Assembly (NCBI GenBank): GCA_023439505.1
Contig: JAEXNR010000032.1
Span: 124,001-188,000 of the forward strand
From: Bacillota bacterium
Lineage (GTDB): Bacteria > Bacillota > Clostridia > Lachnospirales > Lachnospiraceae
Length of the DNA: 64,000 bases
Direction: 5' to 3'
The position numbers and the translations under genes were made by a program. Positions 51,020 through 60,446 of this stretch are shown here, piece by piece. Each line of letters begins with the position of its first letter. Position 1 is the first letter of the stretch. Below the pieces are notes generated by a model. It worked only from the letters and a program-made list of their open reading frames with translations, made no database searches and was not told the origin of the DNA.

Positions 51020-52360
51020 ATGGACCTTAATTATTTTGTAACGTTAGAGCAAAAACAGCATATGGCCCAGTCACAAATTCAATCCCTTGAAATACTTGCA
51101 CTGTGTAATGCCGAGCTGGATTCTTTTTTACAAAATGAATATATGGAAAATCCGCTGATGGAATATTCGGCTTCAAAAGAAGTTCCCGACAGAGAAGATG
51201 AATTCCATGACCGGTACGAGAAACAGGCAGCCGGAATGGAGGGCTATGAGGAAAGAGAAGATAAGGAACAGAGATCTGAGATAGCGGCACAAGAAAGCAT
51301 AGAGATTAAAAATTATCTAAAGAGTCAGATAGACCATAAGAGATATAATCAAACTGAGTTAAGCACCATAGAGTTTCTGTTTGACTGCCTGGACGACAAC
51401 GGATTTTTTACCACGCCTGCACAGGACATTGCAAACATGATTCATGTAAAAACAGAAATTGTAGAGAAGTGTCTGTCAGAGTTACAGCAGCTGGAGCCCT
51501 ATGGCATATTTGCACCCGACCTCTCCCAATGTCTGTTAAGACAACTGGAAGTACTTGGTGTTGATAATGAAGAGATTCGGCTGATGGTCAGGAATCACTT
51601 AGCGGATATTTCTGAGGGAAAGATAAGTAAGATCTCCAGAGCCTTGAAGCTCTCCTCCTTACAGGTTAGAAAATATATAGCCCTGATTGTGAAGCTGCAT
51701 CCAAGACCACTGGCAGGGTTCCAATCGGAAAAAACAATGTATATTATTCCGGATATCATATTTTCTTATCAGGACAGAGAATGGAAGATTGTTTTAAATG
51801 ATAACTGGATGGGAAATTACAGCCTGAATGATTATTATCTGAGAATGATGCAGGAAACAAAGGATCAGGAATTGCAGGAGTATTTTAGAAGCAAGCTGGA
51901 GCGGGCCAGATTTATATTGAATTGTATGGAACAGCGTCGGAAAACATTGCTGCAGATATCAGAAACGGTATTAGGGATGCAAGAAAAGTATTTCATGGGG
52001 AAAGAAGAAGCAAGACCGATGACGATGAACGAGGTTGCAAATCGTATGGGGATTCATGTGTCCACGGTAAGCAGGGCGATGAAAGGAAAATACATTCAAT
52101 TTCCCAAAGGAACGATAGTCTTAAAATCACTCTTTGCAACAGCAGTAGCAAAAAATAACAATGAAGAGGCTAATACCCCGGCACAGATTAAGCTAATCAT
52201 TAAGAAAATGATTGAGCAGGAAGATAAGAAAAGACCCTATAGTGATCAGACCTTAATGCAATTACTTAAGGAAAAGGGAATCTGTGTGTCAAGAAGAGTG
52301 GTAGCAAAGTATAGAGAAGAGCTTGGTATCAAGGGCAGCTTTGAAAGAAAAGATATATAA
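51020..52360 (+). CDS. rpoN: RNA polymerase sigma-54 factor
   Basis: About 446 residues from ATG 51020 (GAGGAGC upstream). Glutamine-rich activator-contact region I (LEQKQHMAQSQIQSLEIL), acidic region II, core-binding region (IEFLFDCLDDNGFF, LQQLEPYGIFAPDL), HTH (TMNEVANRMGIHVSTVSRAM) and the RpoN box VSRRVVAKYREELGI near the C-terminus that reads the -24 element. The family's invariant parts are present. Two canonical -24/-12 promoters lie within 6 kb downstream, so the gene sits beside its own targets. Confidence 0.95.
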   Translation: MDLNYFVTLEQKQHMAQSQIQSLEILALCNAELDSFLQNEYMENPLMEYSASKEVPDREDEFHDRYEKQAAGMEGYEEREDKEQRSEIAAQESIEIKNYLKSQIDHKRYNQTELSTIEFLFDCLDDNGFFTTPAQDIANMIHVKTEIVEKCLSELQQLEPYGIFAPDLSQCLLRQLEVLGVDNEEIRLMVRNHLADISEGKISKISRALKLSSLQVRKYIALIVKLHPRPLAGFQSEKTMYIIPDIIFSYQDREWKIVLNDNWMGNYSLNDYYLRMMQETKDQELQEYFRSKLERARFILNCMEQRRKTLLQISETVLGMQEKYFMGKEEARPMTMNEVANRMGIHVSTVSRAMKGKYIQFPKGTIVLKSLFATAVAKNNNEEANTPAQIKLIIKKMIEQEDKKRPYSDQTLMQLLKEKGICVSRRVVAKYREELGIKGSFERKDI

Positions 52361-52386
52361 ATAATGTTATCTCGGTTATGTCAATG

Positions 52387-52433
52387 ACTGTTGTAGGTAA
52401 TCAGCTTCGGTTTGATTATTTACAACAGTTTTT
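52387..52433 (+). terminator. Terminator of rpoN
   Basis: ACTGTTGTA (52387-52395) pairs with TACAACAGT (52421-52429), inner AATCA/TGATT, then four T. Confidence 0.7.
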
Positions 52434-52440
52434 AACATTA

Positions 52441-52485
52441 TGAAACAAAATGAAACATAGCAACAATTTGAACAGTAAATGAAAC
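52441..52485 (+). promoter_or_regulatory. Upstream activator sites for sigma-54 promoter 1
   Basis: TGAAAC at 52441, 52451 and 52480; the first two are ten bases apart, one helical turn, as ATGAAACAAAATGAAACA. They lie about 130-170 bases before the -24 element. The same block occurs at promoter 2. Confidence 0.65.
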
Positions 52486-52612
52486 AATTTATTGGGAATG
52501 TAACACGGATATGAAATGAAAATCAAAGATACCAAACAGGAAAGGAAGCACCTAACGAATTAAATTGGGATTTCATATGATTTATTCCACAAAAAAGTCA
52601 AATAATAATAGT

Positions 52613-52628
52613 TGGCATGACTTTTGCT
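52613..52628 (+). promoter_or_regulatory. Sigma-54 promoter 1
   Basis: TGGCAT-GACTT-TTGCT matches the -24/-12 consensus TGGCAC-N5-TTGCW with correct GG to GC spacing. It lies about 45 bases ahead of the pdxA2 start. Confidence 0.88.
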
Positions 52629-52670
52629 TTATAGCTATGTATAAAGATTTTACCGAGAAAGGAAGTAAAT

Positions 52671-53675
52671 ATGAACAAGAAACCAATTATAGGAATGATT
52701 TTAGGTGATGCCGCGGGCGTAGGTCCCGAGATTATAGCAAAACTTGCCGCTGAGAACTTTTATGAAACATATTGCAGACCGGTAATACTGGGTGATTATC
52801 GGGTCTTTCAAAGAGCGGAAGAGATCATTGGGGCAAGGATTCCGGTTCAGATCATTGATCAGGTTGCAGATGCAACCTGGGAAGAGGGGATTCCGGTATT
52901 GGATCAGAAGGATCTGGACCCTGCGGATGTGCCCTTCTCAAAGATCAGCTGTGAAAGCGGAAAAGTGTGCCTTGATTTATTAACACTTGGTGTAAAGCTG
53001 TATCAGGCGAAAGAAATTGACGGTTTTTGCTTTGCGCCGCTGAATAAGGCTGCGATGATCCAGGCAGGCTGCAAGTTCGAGAGTGAACACCACTTCATGG
53101 CTAACTTGTTTGAGCATACCGCACCATTTGGCGAGATTAATGTGCTGGGAGATTTATGGACAACCAGGACAACCAGCCATATACCGATTGCCAAGGTAAG
53201 TGAAGACTTAAGCGTTCGAAGCATTATGAGAGCGATGACACTTGCTAACACCACCTTAAAGAATTCCGGTATCGAGAAACCGAGATTAGGAGTTGCGGCC
53301 TTAAACCCCCATGCCGGAGAAGGCGGCAAGTGCGGAAGAGAAGAAGTGGATGTCATTACACCGGCGATTGAGGAAGCGAATAAGAATGGTATTGACGCAA
53401 AGGGCCCCTATCCTTCAGACATTTTATTTATAAAAGCATTTGAGGGTGAGTTTGACGGAGTTGTTACGATGTATCATGATCAGGGACAGATTGCTCTTAA
53501 GTTAAAAGGTTTTGATCAGGGAATAACAATAGCTGGAGGACTTCCGGCACCAATTGTAACCTGTGCACATGGAACAGCTTATGATATCGCCGGAAAAGGA
53601 ATTGTAAAAACATCAGCATTTGAAAATGCCGTGAAGATGGCATCTAAGATGGCACTACATATTCGAAGAGACTAA
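52671..53675 (+). CDS. pdxA2: PdxA2-type 4-phospho-acid dehydrogenase
   Basis: 334 residues of the PdxA family: GMILGDAAGVGPEIIAKLA, GFCFAPLNKAAMIQAGC with the substrate Lys/Asn, FMANLF-type ligand region after ESEHHF, ALNPHAGEGGKCGREEVD and TMYHDQGQIALKLKGF with the metal site. The catabolic branch PdxA2 oxidises 4-phosphoerythronate or 4-phosphothreonate and decarboxylates. The DUF1537 kinase that usually makes the substrate is not in the window. GAAAGGAAG precedes the ATG. First gene behind a sigma-54 promoter, with a tripartite tricarboxylate transporter behind it, so catabolism is more likely than vitamin B6 synthesis. Confidence 0.85.
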   Translation: MNKKPIIGMILGDAAGVGPEIIAKLAAENFYETYCRPVILGDYRVFQRAEEIIGARIPVQIIDQVADATWEEGIPVLDQKDLDPADVPFSKISCESGKVCLDLLTLGVKLYQAKEIDGFCFAPLNKAAMIQAGCKFESEHHFMANLFEHTAPFGEINVLGDLWTTRTTSHIPIAKVSEDLSVRSIMRAMTLANTTLKNSGIEKPRLGVAALNPHAGEGGKCGREEVDVITPAIEEANKNGIDAKGPYPSDILFIKAFEGEFDGVVTMYHDQGQIALKLKGFDQGITIAGGLPAPIVTCAHGTAYDIAGKGIVKTSAFENAVKMASKMALHIRRD

Positions 53676-53695
53676 AGAAAGGCAGGAGAAGGTAA

Positions 53696-54145
53696 GTGAA
53701 AGGTATTCAAACTAAACGGTTAGTACCGCTGATCTTCATTGTTATGGGTGTGGTTTACGCGGTCATGGGATTTACCAAACTCGGATTTTGGGATTCGGTT
53801 GATGGGCCAAGGCCAGGGTTTTTCCCATCTATTATGGCAGTAGTTATGGTGATCACCAGCCTGGTTGCATTGCTGCAATCCTTTAAGAATACAGAGAAAG
53901 TAGTTTTTAAACCGGAAGAATTACTGGTGATTGCAGGTGGAATCGGAATATTTGCTGCGACATTTATCATTGGATTAATTCCGACCTTATTCTTATATGT
54001 CATACTGTGGCTGAAGATAGTTGAAAAGACGAGTTGGAAGGCAACGCTTATTATTCTTGCAGTTGTTGCTTTTATTACCCTGGGTGTGTTCGGAATGTGG
54101 CTTGGCGTTCAGTTTCCCATGGGGCTGTTTGAAAATATCTTATAA
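53696..54145 (+). CDS. tctB: Tripartite tricarboxylate transporter, small membrane subunit TctB
   Basis: 149 residues with four hydrophobic segments (residues 10-28, 45-62, 78-100, 116-140); the N-terminus KRLVPLIFIVMGVVYAVMG and the PGFFPSIMAVVMVI segment are TctB-like. GTG start with GCAGGAG upstream. It precedes TctA by 18 bases. Confidence 0.85.
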   Translation: MKGIQTKRLVPLIFIVMGVVYAVMGFTKLGFWDSVDGPRPGFFPSIMAVVMVITSLVALLQSFKNTEKVVFKPEELLVIAGGIGIFAATFIIGLIPTLFLYVILWLKIVEKTSWKATLIILAVVAFITLGVFGMWLGVQFPMGLFENIL

Positions 54146-54163
54146 GAAAGGAGGAAATGATCA

Positions 54164-55684
54164 ATGGAAAATTTGGAACTATTATTCAGAGGATTTACAG
54201 TTGCACTAACACCGGGAAATGTAGGAGCTGCCTTGATGGGTGCCATATTGGGACTTGTGGTAGGTGCCATGCCGGGGATTGGAAGTTTGGCAGGAGTAGC
54301 CCTATTGCTGCCACTGACGTATAAGTTTAATCCCACTACGGCAATTATTATGCTGGGTGCACTTTATTATTCCAACATGTACGGAGGAAGTTTTAGTGCC
54401 ATCTTATTAAATATTCCGGGAGATTCCCCGGCGGTTATGACGGCGCTGGACGGATATCCCATGGCTAAGAAGAAGAAACGGCCCGGACAGGCTTTGTTTA
54501 CTGCCAACATGGCATCCTTTACCGGGGGTACGATTGGCATCATCATTCTTACCTTTGCGGGTCCGGCCCTTGCCAATGTTGGGTTAAAATTCGGTCCGTC
54601 TGAGATGACTGCAATCTTATTGATCGCCATGACATCAATCAGCTGGCTGGTTGGAGAAAACCCGATCAAAGGTGTTGTTATAACCATGTTTGGTATTTTA
54701 CTGGCGAGTATGGGAATGGATACCTTGTCGGGAGCACCCAGATATGACTTTGGCAGTATGTATCTGCTGGGTGGAATTCCGTTTACCCCCTTTGTTATCG
54801 GTACGGTAGGATTCTCCCAGGTAATCAGTCTGATCAATGAAAGATATGCTGAATCAAAGCATGAAAAGGTCACAACAAAGCTCTCCATACGCTCCAGTTT
54901 GCTGACCAGGCATGATTTTAGAAGATTATTGCCTCCGGCAATACGTTCAGGTTTTCTCGGAACCTTTGTAGGCGTGTTACCGGGCGCAGGAGCAACAACA
55001 GGCTCTTTTATGGGATATGCCGTACAAAAGAAGTTTAAGAGTGAAGAACCGTTGGGAACCGGAGCCGTGGAAGGAATTGCGGCTTGTGAAGCGGCTAATA
55101 ATGCGGCAGCGGCAGGCGCCTTCGCACCGCTTCTGGCACTCGGTATTCCGGGATCCGGAACAGGAGCTGTATTGCTTGGTGGATTAATGATGTGGGGACT
55201 AAATCCAGGACCTCTTCTGTTCCAGAACTCACCTGATTTTGCCTGGGGTCTGATCGCATCCTTATTCTTATCCAATATATTGACACTTGTTGTAGCGATT
55301 TTGGTAATTCCCTACTTATTAAAAATATTGTCCGTACCTGTAAAGTACATGATTCCGATTATCACAGTGGTCTGTGTTGTTGGATCCTATAGCTCCAGCA
55401 ATTCCATGTACGGCGTATTGATTATGTTTTTATCCGGTATTTTAGGATATTTCCTGATTAAGAATGATTATCCTACAGCACCGATGCTATTGTCCTTTGT
55501 ACTTGCTCCGTTGTTGGAGTCAAACATGAGAAAAGCATTTATTATATCGGGAGGAAGTCTTAACATCTTCTTTACCAGACCGATAACCTGTGTCCTGATG
55601 ATCTTCTTCCTTTCGCTGATTATTGTACCCATCATAAAAAGTGTGATACGTAGGCCGAAAAAAGCGGGGAAAGAGCAGACATAA
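54164..55684 (+). CDS. tctA: Tripartite tricarboxylate transporter, large membrane subunit TctA
   Basis: 506 residues, about 11-12 membrane segments. Family motifs GLVVGAMPGIGSLAGVALLL near 31, MYGGSFSAILLNIPGDSP near 76, LPGAGATTGSFMGYAVQKK near 274 and PLLALGIPGSGTGAVLLGG near 325. These proline-glycine repeats line the transport path. It moves a carboxylate with cations, the substrate being handed over by TctC. AAAGGAGG precedes the ATG. Confidence 0.95.
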   Translation: MENLELLFRGFTVALTPGNVGAALMGAILGLVVGAMPGIGSLAGVALLLPLTYKFNPTTAIIMLGALYYSNMYGGSFSAILLNIPGDSPAVMTALDGYPMAKKKKRPGQALFTANMASFTGGTIGIIILTFAGPALANVGLKFGPSEMTAILLIAMTSISWLVGENPIKGVVITMFGILLASMGMDTLSGAPRYDFGSMYLLGGIPFTPFVIGTVGFSQVISLINERYAESKHEKVTTKLSIRSSLLTRHDFRRLLPPAIRSGFLGTFVGVLPGAGATTGSFMGYAVQKKFKSEEPLGTGAVEGIAACEAANNAAAAGAFAPLLALGIPGSGTGAVLLGGLMMWGLNPGPLLFQNSPDFAWGLIASLFLSNILTLVVAILVIPYLLKILSVPVKYMIPIITVVCVVGSYSSSNSMYGVLIMFLSGILGYFLIKNDYPTAPMLLSFVLAPLLESNMRKAFIISGGSLNIFFTRPITCVLMIFFLSLIIVPIIKSVIRRPKKAGKEQT

Positions 55685-55766
55685 TAAAGCGGCGAACCTG
55701 TGTTTTATTATCCTTATCGAGTTATTTTAACAACGAAACTATATAATTAAACTTTGGGAGGTAACT

Positions 55767-56750
55767 ATGAAAAAGAAGGCAGTAGTTTTATTGGCAGTAT
55801 TAATGGTTTTATCAACAATCATGACGGGATGTGGAAGCAAAAGCGGTTCCAAGGAATATAAACCGTCATCCACAATCAATTGGACGGTAACAAGCAGTCC
55901 GGGCGGCGGAAGTGATATCTTCACAAGAATGATCGGTGACATCATGACCAAGGAAAAACTGGTTGACGGAACAATCGTTGTAACCAACAAGACAGACGGC
56001 AACGGTGAGATTGGAAGAAATGAGACTGCAAATTTAAAGGGTGATAAGGCGAATAATACCCTGTTAACCTTTAATAGCGGAGATTTAATGCCCATGGTAG
56101 AGAATACGAAAAACCGGTCCTCTAATTTTAAGATCATTGCCATTATGGCGGTAGACAAACAGCTTCTCTTTAAACATGAGAAAACAAAATATGCTGATTT
56201 CCAGGCGGCTATTTCTGCGGCAAAGAACGGGGAGACGATTGTAATCGGTGGATCTAAGGGTGATGATGTTGCTACTTACACAGCGATGATTAATGAGATC
56301 GGAATTTCTCCGGATGTGATGAAATATATTACATACAATTCTACCGGAGATGCGATTACAGCAGCACTTGGCGGACATGTTGACTTTGTTATTTCAAAAC
56401 CTGCAGCAGCAACGGAATACGTGGCAGCAGGTTCTCTGATCCCTGTACTGGCACTTTCCAATGAAAGATATACAGGAGATCTTGCAGACGCACCTACGCT
56501 TGGCGAAATCGGCGGATATGATAATGTTGAGGTTCCGATCTGGCGCGGTGTTGCTGCATCTGCTGACATGAGTGATGAAGCGGTTGCATTCTGGACAGAT
56601 GCACTGAAGAAGGTATCCGAATCCGATCAATGGAAGACGGATTATATTGAGAAGAATAAGTTGATTCCTAACTATTTGGATGCTGCGGCTGCTACAAAAT
56701 ACGTAACAGAGTATGAGAAAGATTATATGGATGCAAAAGGAATAAAGTAA
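55767..56750 (+). CDS. tctC: Tripartite tricarboxylate transporter, substrate-binding lipoprotein TctC
   Basis: 327 residues. Lipoprotein signal with lipobox STIMTGC near 23. The Bug/TctC fold shows INWTVTSSPGGGSDIFTRMI with the substrate loop, VTNKTDGNGEIGRN and TGDAITAALGGHVDFV later. The lipid anchor takes the place of the free periplasmic form in Gram-negatives. GGGAGG precedes the ATG, and a strong terminator follows, so this ends transcription unit 1. The ligand is a carboxylic acid, kind unknown. Confidence 0.92.
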   Translation: MKKKAVVLLAVLMVLSTIMTGCGSKSGSKEYKPSSTINWTVTSSPGGGSDIFTRMIGDIMTKEKLVDGTIVVTNKTDGNGEIGRNETANLKGDKANNTLLTFNSGDLMPMVENTKNRSSNFKIIAIMAVDKQLLFKHEKTKYADFQAAISAAKNGETIVIGGSKGDDVATYTAMINEIGISPDVMKYITYNSTGDAITAALGGHVDFVISKPAAATEYVAAGSLIPVLALSNERYTGDLADAPTLGEIGGYDNVEVPIWRGVAASADMSDEAVAFWTDALKKVSESDQWKTDYIEKNKLIPNYLDAAAATKYVTEYEKDYMDAKGIK

Positions 56751-56760
56751 AATAAAAAAG

Positions 56761-56794
56761 GCTGCCCTTCTGAAATGAAGGGCAGCTTTTTTTT
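56761..56794 (+). terminator. Terminator of the tct unit
   Basis: GCTGCCCTTC-TGAAAT-GAAGGGCAGC followed by eight T. Confidence 0.92.
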
Positions 56795-56922
56795 AAAAGT
56801 TCGTTCTACCTTATCAGAACCATAAGAGAGGTACAGAACACTTAGTCACAGGGTTGACAAAAGCGCAGAAAGATGGGTGATCCGGATATGCAGTACGGCA
56901 TTGGCAGTATGGAGGATTATGA

Positions 56923-56972
56923 TGAAACGTTATGAAACACATTTGAACGCTTAATATGAAACATTATGAAAC
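56923..56972 (+). promoter_or_regulatory. Upstream activator sites for sigma-54 promoter 2
   Basis: TGAAAC at 56923, 56933, 56957 and 56967, with TTGAAC at 56943. Members of each pair are ten bases apart. They lie about 95-145 bases before the -24 element. Confidence 0.7.
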
Positions 56973-57065
56973 ATAAAATAAGAATGGAACATATGCGTGT
57001 AGGAACCATCACAATCTGAAGAGAAACAGGGAGGATTTTAAGTACCAGGATTTGAAGTGAGAGGT

Positions 57066-57081
57066 TGGCATGAAAATTGCT
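57066..57081 (+). promoter_or_regulatory. Sigma-54 promoter 2
   Basis: TGGCAT-GAAAA-TTGCT, same -24 hexamer and spacing as promoter 1. It lies about 65 bases before the first gene of the catabolic operon. Confidence 0.88.
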
Positions 57082-57145
57082 TATTACATAATATAAGATA
57101 TAAGAAACAGAGAACGACAGATAAAAGAAAGGATGTGCCGTAATT

Positions 57146-57973
57146 ATGAAATTATGTTACCAGGTGGCTACACCGGATGTAGCAATTGCGGATTCCGTAA
57201 CTGCGTATCAGGGACCACTGGAACAAAGCTTTTCCGATCTGGCTGCGCTAGGATATGACGGAGTGGAATTGATGACGCTGAATCCTTCCGCGCTGGACTG
57301 GGACTTTGTGAAAAATTGTGCCATGAATCATCACTTGAGCATCGCCTTGGTTTGCACAGGGGAGATATATGGTCAATTGGGATTAAGTTACACGGATCCG
57401 ATACCGGGAAAACGGAGGGAGGCCATTGACAGAACGAAAGAAATCATCGATTTTGCCGGTTGTCTCGGGGCTAACATTAATATAGGAAGAATCCGCGGGC
57501 ATTATTGCCCGGAATTAACAAGAGAACAGACCGAACAGTATGCAGTGGAGGCTTTCCGGGAATTAAGTGAGTATGCTAAGCCGGGAAAGGTTCAGATTGC
57601 ACTGGAGACTGTTACCCTGATGCAGACCAATTTCATTAATACGCTGAAAGAAGGCGTCAAGATGGTGGACCGGGTGGACAGGGATAATTTCAGGCTGATG
57701 ATGGATATTTTTCATTTGAATCTTGAAGAAAGAGATGTGATAGAAGCGATTAAAAAATACAGCTGCTATAACATTCATGTTCATCTGGCGGATAACAACA
57801 GAAGGTATCCCGGTCATTGCGGACTGGATTTTGAAAAGATTATCAGAACCTTTAAAGAATGCGGTTATGACGGAAACTTCTGTACAGAAATCTTTCAGAT
57901 ACCGGATATGAAGGCGGCAGCAGCAGGAGCCATCAGCCATCTTGGACCGATCCTGTCCCGGATTTACACATAA
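57146..57973 (+). CDS. Sugar phosphate isomerase/epimerase (TIM barrel)
   Basis: 275 residues of the xylose-isomerase-like TIM-barrel group. Metal ligands are the Glu in VQIALETVTL, Asp and His in LMMDIFHLNLEE, the His pair in NIHVHLADNNR, and Glu in GNFCTEIFQIP. GYDGVELMTLNPS is the first strand. It probably interconverts keto and aldo forms or epimers of the imported acid or its breakdown product. First gene behind promoter 2; AAAGGATG upstream. Confidence 0.88.
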   Translation: MKLCYQVATPDVAIADSVTAYQGPLEQSFSDLAALGYDGVELMTLNPSALDWDFVKNCAMNHHLSIALVCTGEIYGQLGLSYTDPIPGKRREAIDRTKEIIDFAGCLGANINIGRIRGHYCPELTREQTEQYAVEAFRELSEYAKPGKVQIALETVTLMQTNFINTLKEGVKMVDRVDRDNFRLMMDIFHLNLEERDVIEAIKKYSCYNIHVHLADNNRRYPGHCGLDFEKIIRTFKECGYDGNFCTEIFQIPDMKAAAAGAISHLGPILSRIYT

Positions 57974-57983
57974 GGAGAGTTCA

Positions 57984-58640
57984 ATGAAAAGCATTATCTT
58001 AATCCATACGGTAAAAAGTGTATTGAATACCTTTGAAGTAAAGTTAAGAGATCGAATCACGCAAGAAATCAAGGTGCACAATGTATTGGATGAATTCCTG
58101 GCAGATCATCCAAATGAAGTCGGATATTTTTCCATAGAGAACAGGAACCGTTTACTTATGGATCTTAAGGCCGCCGAATTAACCGGAGCGGACCTGATTG
58201 TTACAACCTGCTCTACACTGACACCAACGGTGGAGATGATACGTCCCTTTATTAAGACCCCTATCATAGTCATTGACGAGGCTATGGGAAAAAAGGGAAT
58301 TACCTATGGCAATCAAGTACTGATTCTGGCAACCGCCATGAGTACCATCGCTCCGACAACAAAACTATTAAGGGGAGAAGGAAGGAAGGCGGGAAAAGAA
58401 ATTATTGTGGACAGTATGGTATGCCAGGATGCGTTTCGTGCAATGAAAAATCAGAATATGAAAGAGCATGATGCCATACTAAGGGAGAAAGCCGGGGAAA
58501 TCTCAGGATATGACTGTATTATCCTTGCACAGGCTTCTATGGCGCACCTGGAAACAGACATTGGACAAATATGCGGCTGTCCCGTTTTATCGAGCATGAA
58601 TTTATGTATCGAACAGATAAACGAAGTGCTTAACGCTTGA
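57984..58640 (+). CDS. Asp/Glu/hydantoin-racemase-like protein
   Basis: 218 residues from ATG 57984 (AAGGAG upstream). VTTCSTLTPTVEMIRPF carries the first catalytic cysteine of the superfamily; where the second Cys is expected the sequence reads IILAQASMAHLE. With one cysteine only, racemisation by the two-base route is unlikely; isomerase or decarboxylase action (as in arylmalonate decarboxylase, which also has one Cys) is possible. It lies ten bases behind the TIM-barrel gene. Confidence 0.75.
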   Translation: MKSIILIHTVKSVLNTFEVKLRDRITQEIKVHNVLDEFLADHPNEVGYFSIENRNRLLMDLKAAELTGADLIVTTCSTLTPTVEMIRPFIKTPIIVIDEAMGKKGITYGNQVLILATAMSTIAPTTKLLRGEGRKAGKEIIVDSMVCQDAFRAMKNQNMKEHDAILREKAGEISGYDCIILAQASMAHLETDIGQICGCPVLSSMNLCIEQINEVLNA

Positions 58641-58674
58641 TGCGAATAATTATTAGAAGAAAAGAGGAGAAGAA

Positions 58675-59502
58675 ATGAAGGCAGAAAGAAAAGAAGAACT
58701 GGAGATTCTTTGCCATAAATTCCGAAATGAGTTGATTGACTTACTTCATGATATTCAGACCGGTCATCCGGGAGGTTCCTTATCCTGTACGGAGATCGTT
58801 ACCACACTATATTATGAGAAGATGAATGTTAATCCGAAGGATCCCAGGATGGAGAACAGAGATAAATTTATCTTATCCAAGGGGCATGCTGCCCCGATTC
58901 TGTATCTGGTGTTAGCGCACAAGGGATATTTTCCGGAGAGTGAATTAAAAACGTTACGACAAATTGACAGCAACCTGCAGGGGCATCCCTGCGTACATAA
59001 GACAAAAGGGGTTGACCTTTCTACGGGCCCCCTGGGACTGGGACTCGGAGCAGGACTTGGAATGGTGCTGAGTGACCGCCTCAAAGGAAACGATGCATAT
59101 ACTTATGTGGTTCTTGGTGACGGAGAGAGTCAGGAAGGCGCCATTTGGGAAGCTGCCATGTCGGGATCAAAATTTGGAGCAGACCACTTAATTGCAATCC
59201 TGGATCATAACGGGGTCCAACTGGATGGAACCGTGGAAGAAATTATGCCTATGGGCGATATTGCAAAGAAATGGGAAGCATTTGGCTGGAATGTGCTGAT
59301 CTGTGATGGTCATGATGTAGCATCAATTTCCGAAGCGGTTGATCAGGCCAGGGAAAACAAGGGGAAACCCAGTATTATCATTGCGGCAACCATAAAGGGA
59401 AAAGGTGTTTCCTTTATGGAGGGAAAAAATATCTGGCATGGTAAACCCATCGGAGATCAGGAATATGCATTGGCAAAGGAAGAATTAGGAGGTGCAAGAT
59501 AA
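58675..59502 (+). CDS. Transketolase, N-terminal (TPP-binding) subunit
   Basis: 275 residues. HDIQTGHPGGSLSCTEIVT, LSKGHAAPILYLVLAHKG, LGLGAGLGMVLSD, then the TPP motif VVLGDGESQEGAIWEAAM with LDHNGVQLDG. Split transketolases of this kind are frequent in catabolic operons. It forms one enzyme with the next gene; the stop and start overlap (TAATG). GAGGAG precedes the ATG. Confidence 0.92.
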   Translation: MKAERKEELEILCHKFRNELIDLLHDIQTGHPGGSLSCTEIVTTLYYEKMNVNPKDPRMENRDKFILSKGHAAPILYLVLAHKGYFPESELKTLRQIDSNLQGHPCVHKTKGVDLSTGPLGLGLGAGLGMVLSDRLKGNDAYTYVVLGDGESQEGAIWEAAMSGSKFGADHLIAILDHNGVQLDGTVEEIMPMGDIAKKWEAFGWNVLICDGHDVASISEAVDQARENKGKPSIIIAATIKGKGVSFMEGKNIWHGKPIGDQEYALAKEELGGAR

Positions 59503-60446
59503 TGGCAGAAATCGCAATCAGAGATGCTTACGGAGAGGCGCTTTTGGCTCTGGGGAAAGAAAATGAGAAAATTGTAGCATTGGAAGCAGATGTAGGCGGA
59601 TCAACAAAAAGCGCTGTATTCGGAGCGGCTTATCCGGAACGATATTTTAATGTGGGAATCAGCGAATTAAACATGGTAGCTATGTCAGCCGGCTTTGCTT
59701 CTTCCGGATTGATTCCCTTTGTGAATACCTTTTCCGTATTTTTGGCAGGCAGGGGAGGAGATCCAATCCAAAGCTTAATTGCCTATGATAAATTAAATGT
59801 AAAACTGGCAGGGACCTACTGCGGATTATCTGATTCCTATGATGGAGCCAGTCATCATGCAATTACAGATATGGCCTACATCAGATCGATTCCCAATATG
59901 ACACTGATCAATCTGTCGGATGCGATAGAAACCAAAAAGGCAGTATTCGCAGCGGCAGAGTTTGACGGGCCGGTTTATTTAAGAATCAGCAGGGCGGCGG
60001 CTCCTGTTATCTATCCGGAGGATATGGAGTTTCAGATTGGTAAGGGAATTGTATTAAGAGAAGGAACGGATGTAACCATTGTAGCCACCGGAACAATTCT
60101 TCATCAGGCGCTGGAGGCAGCACAGTTGCTGGCCGGTGAGGGAATTGAGGCAACCGTTGTGGATATGCATACCATTAAACCCATTGATCAGGAGCTGATT
60201 ATCTCCTGTGCACATAAGACAGGAGCCATGGTGACGGTGGAAGAACACAGTATCTATGGAGGGCTTTTTAGCGCAGTGTCAGAGGTTGTGGCGAAGGAGT
60301 GTCAGATACCGGTAAATTATGTGGGAGCAACAGATTTTGCAGAATCCGGTGACTATAACCAGCTGCTGACAAAGTATGGCTATGACGCGGCACATATTGC
60401 GGCAGAATGTAAAGCGGCAATCGGAAAGAAACGAGGAAATGAATGA
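59502..60446 (+). CDS. Transketolase, C-terminal subunit
   Basis: 314 residues of pyrimidine-binding and C-terminal domains. IVALEADVGGSTKSAVFG, ERYFNVGISELNMVAMSAG with the TPP-activating Glu, GPVYLRISRAAAPVIY, and TIVATGTILHQALEAAQLL at the start of the last domain. The donor ketose may be the pathway intermediate. It overlaps the next gene by four bases. Confidence 0.92.
   Translation: MAEIAIRDAYGEALLALGKENEKIVALEADVGGSTKSAVFGAAYPERYFNVGISELNMVAMSAGFASSGLIPFVNTFSVFLAGRGGDPIQSLIAYDKLNVKLAGTYCGLSDSYDGASHHAITDMAYIRSIPNMTLINLSDAIETKKAVFAAAEFDGPVYLRISRAAAPVIYPEDMEFQIGKGIVLREGTDVTIVATGTILHQALEAAQLLAGEGIEATVVDMHTIKPIDQELIISCAHKTGAMVTVEEHSIYGGLFSAVSEVVAKECQIPVNYVGATDFAESGDYNQLLTKYGYDAAHIAAECKAAIGKKRGNE

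Larger units (their letters stand above)
56751..57145 (+). promoter_or_regulatory. Intergenic region between the two sigma-54 units
   Basis: Holds the tctC terminator, an array of TGAAAC sites and the second -24/-12 promoter. No gene is seen. Confidence 0.75.

Noticed and set aside
52671..53675. PdxA as pyridoxal phosphate biosynthesis
   Set aside because: It is under a sigma-54 promoter with a carboxylate transporter and a catabolic operon; no pdxJ or serC nearby. The catabolic PdxA2 reading fits better.
54367..55275. 302-codon minus-strand frame inside tctA
   Set aside because: Antisense to a clearly recognised TctA with all motifs; no ribosome site and a proline-rich, unstructured product.
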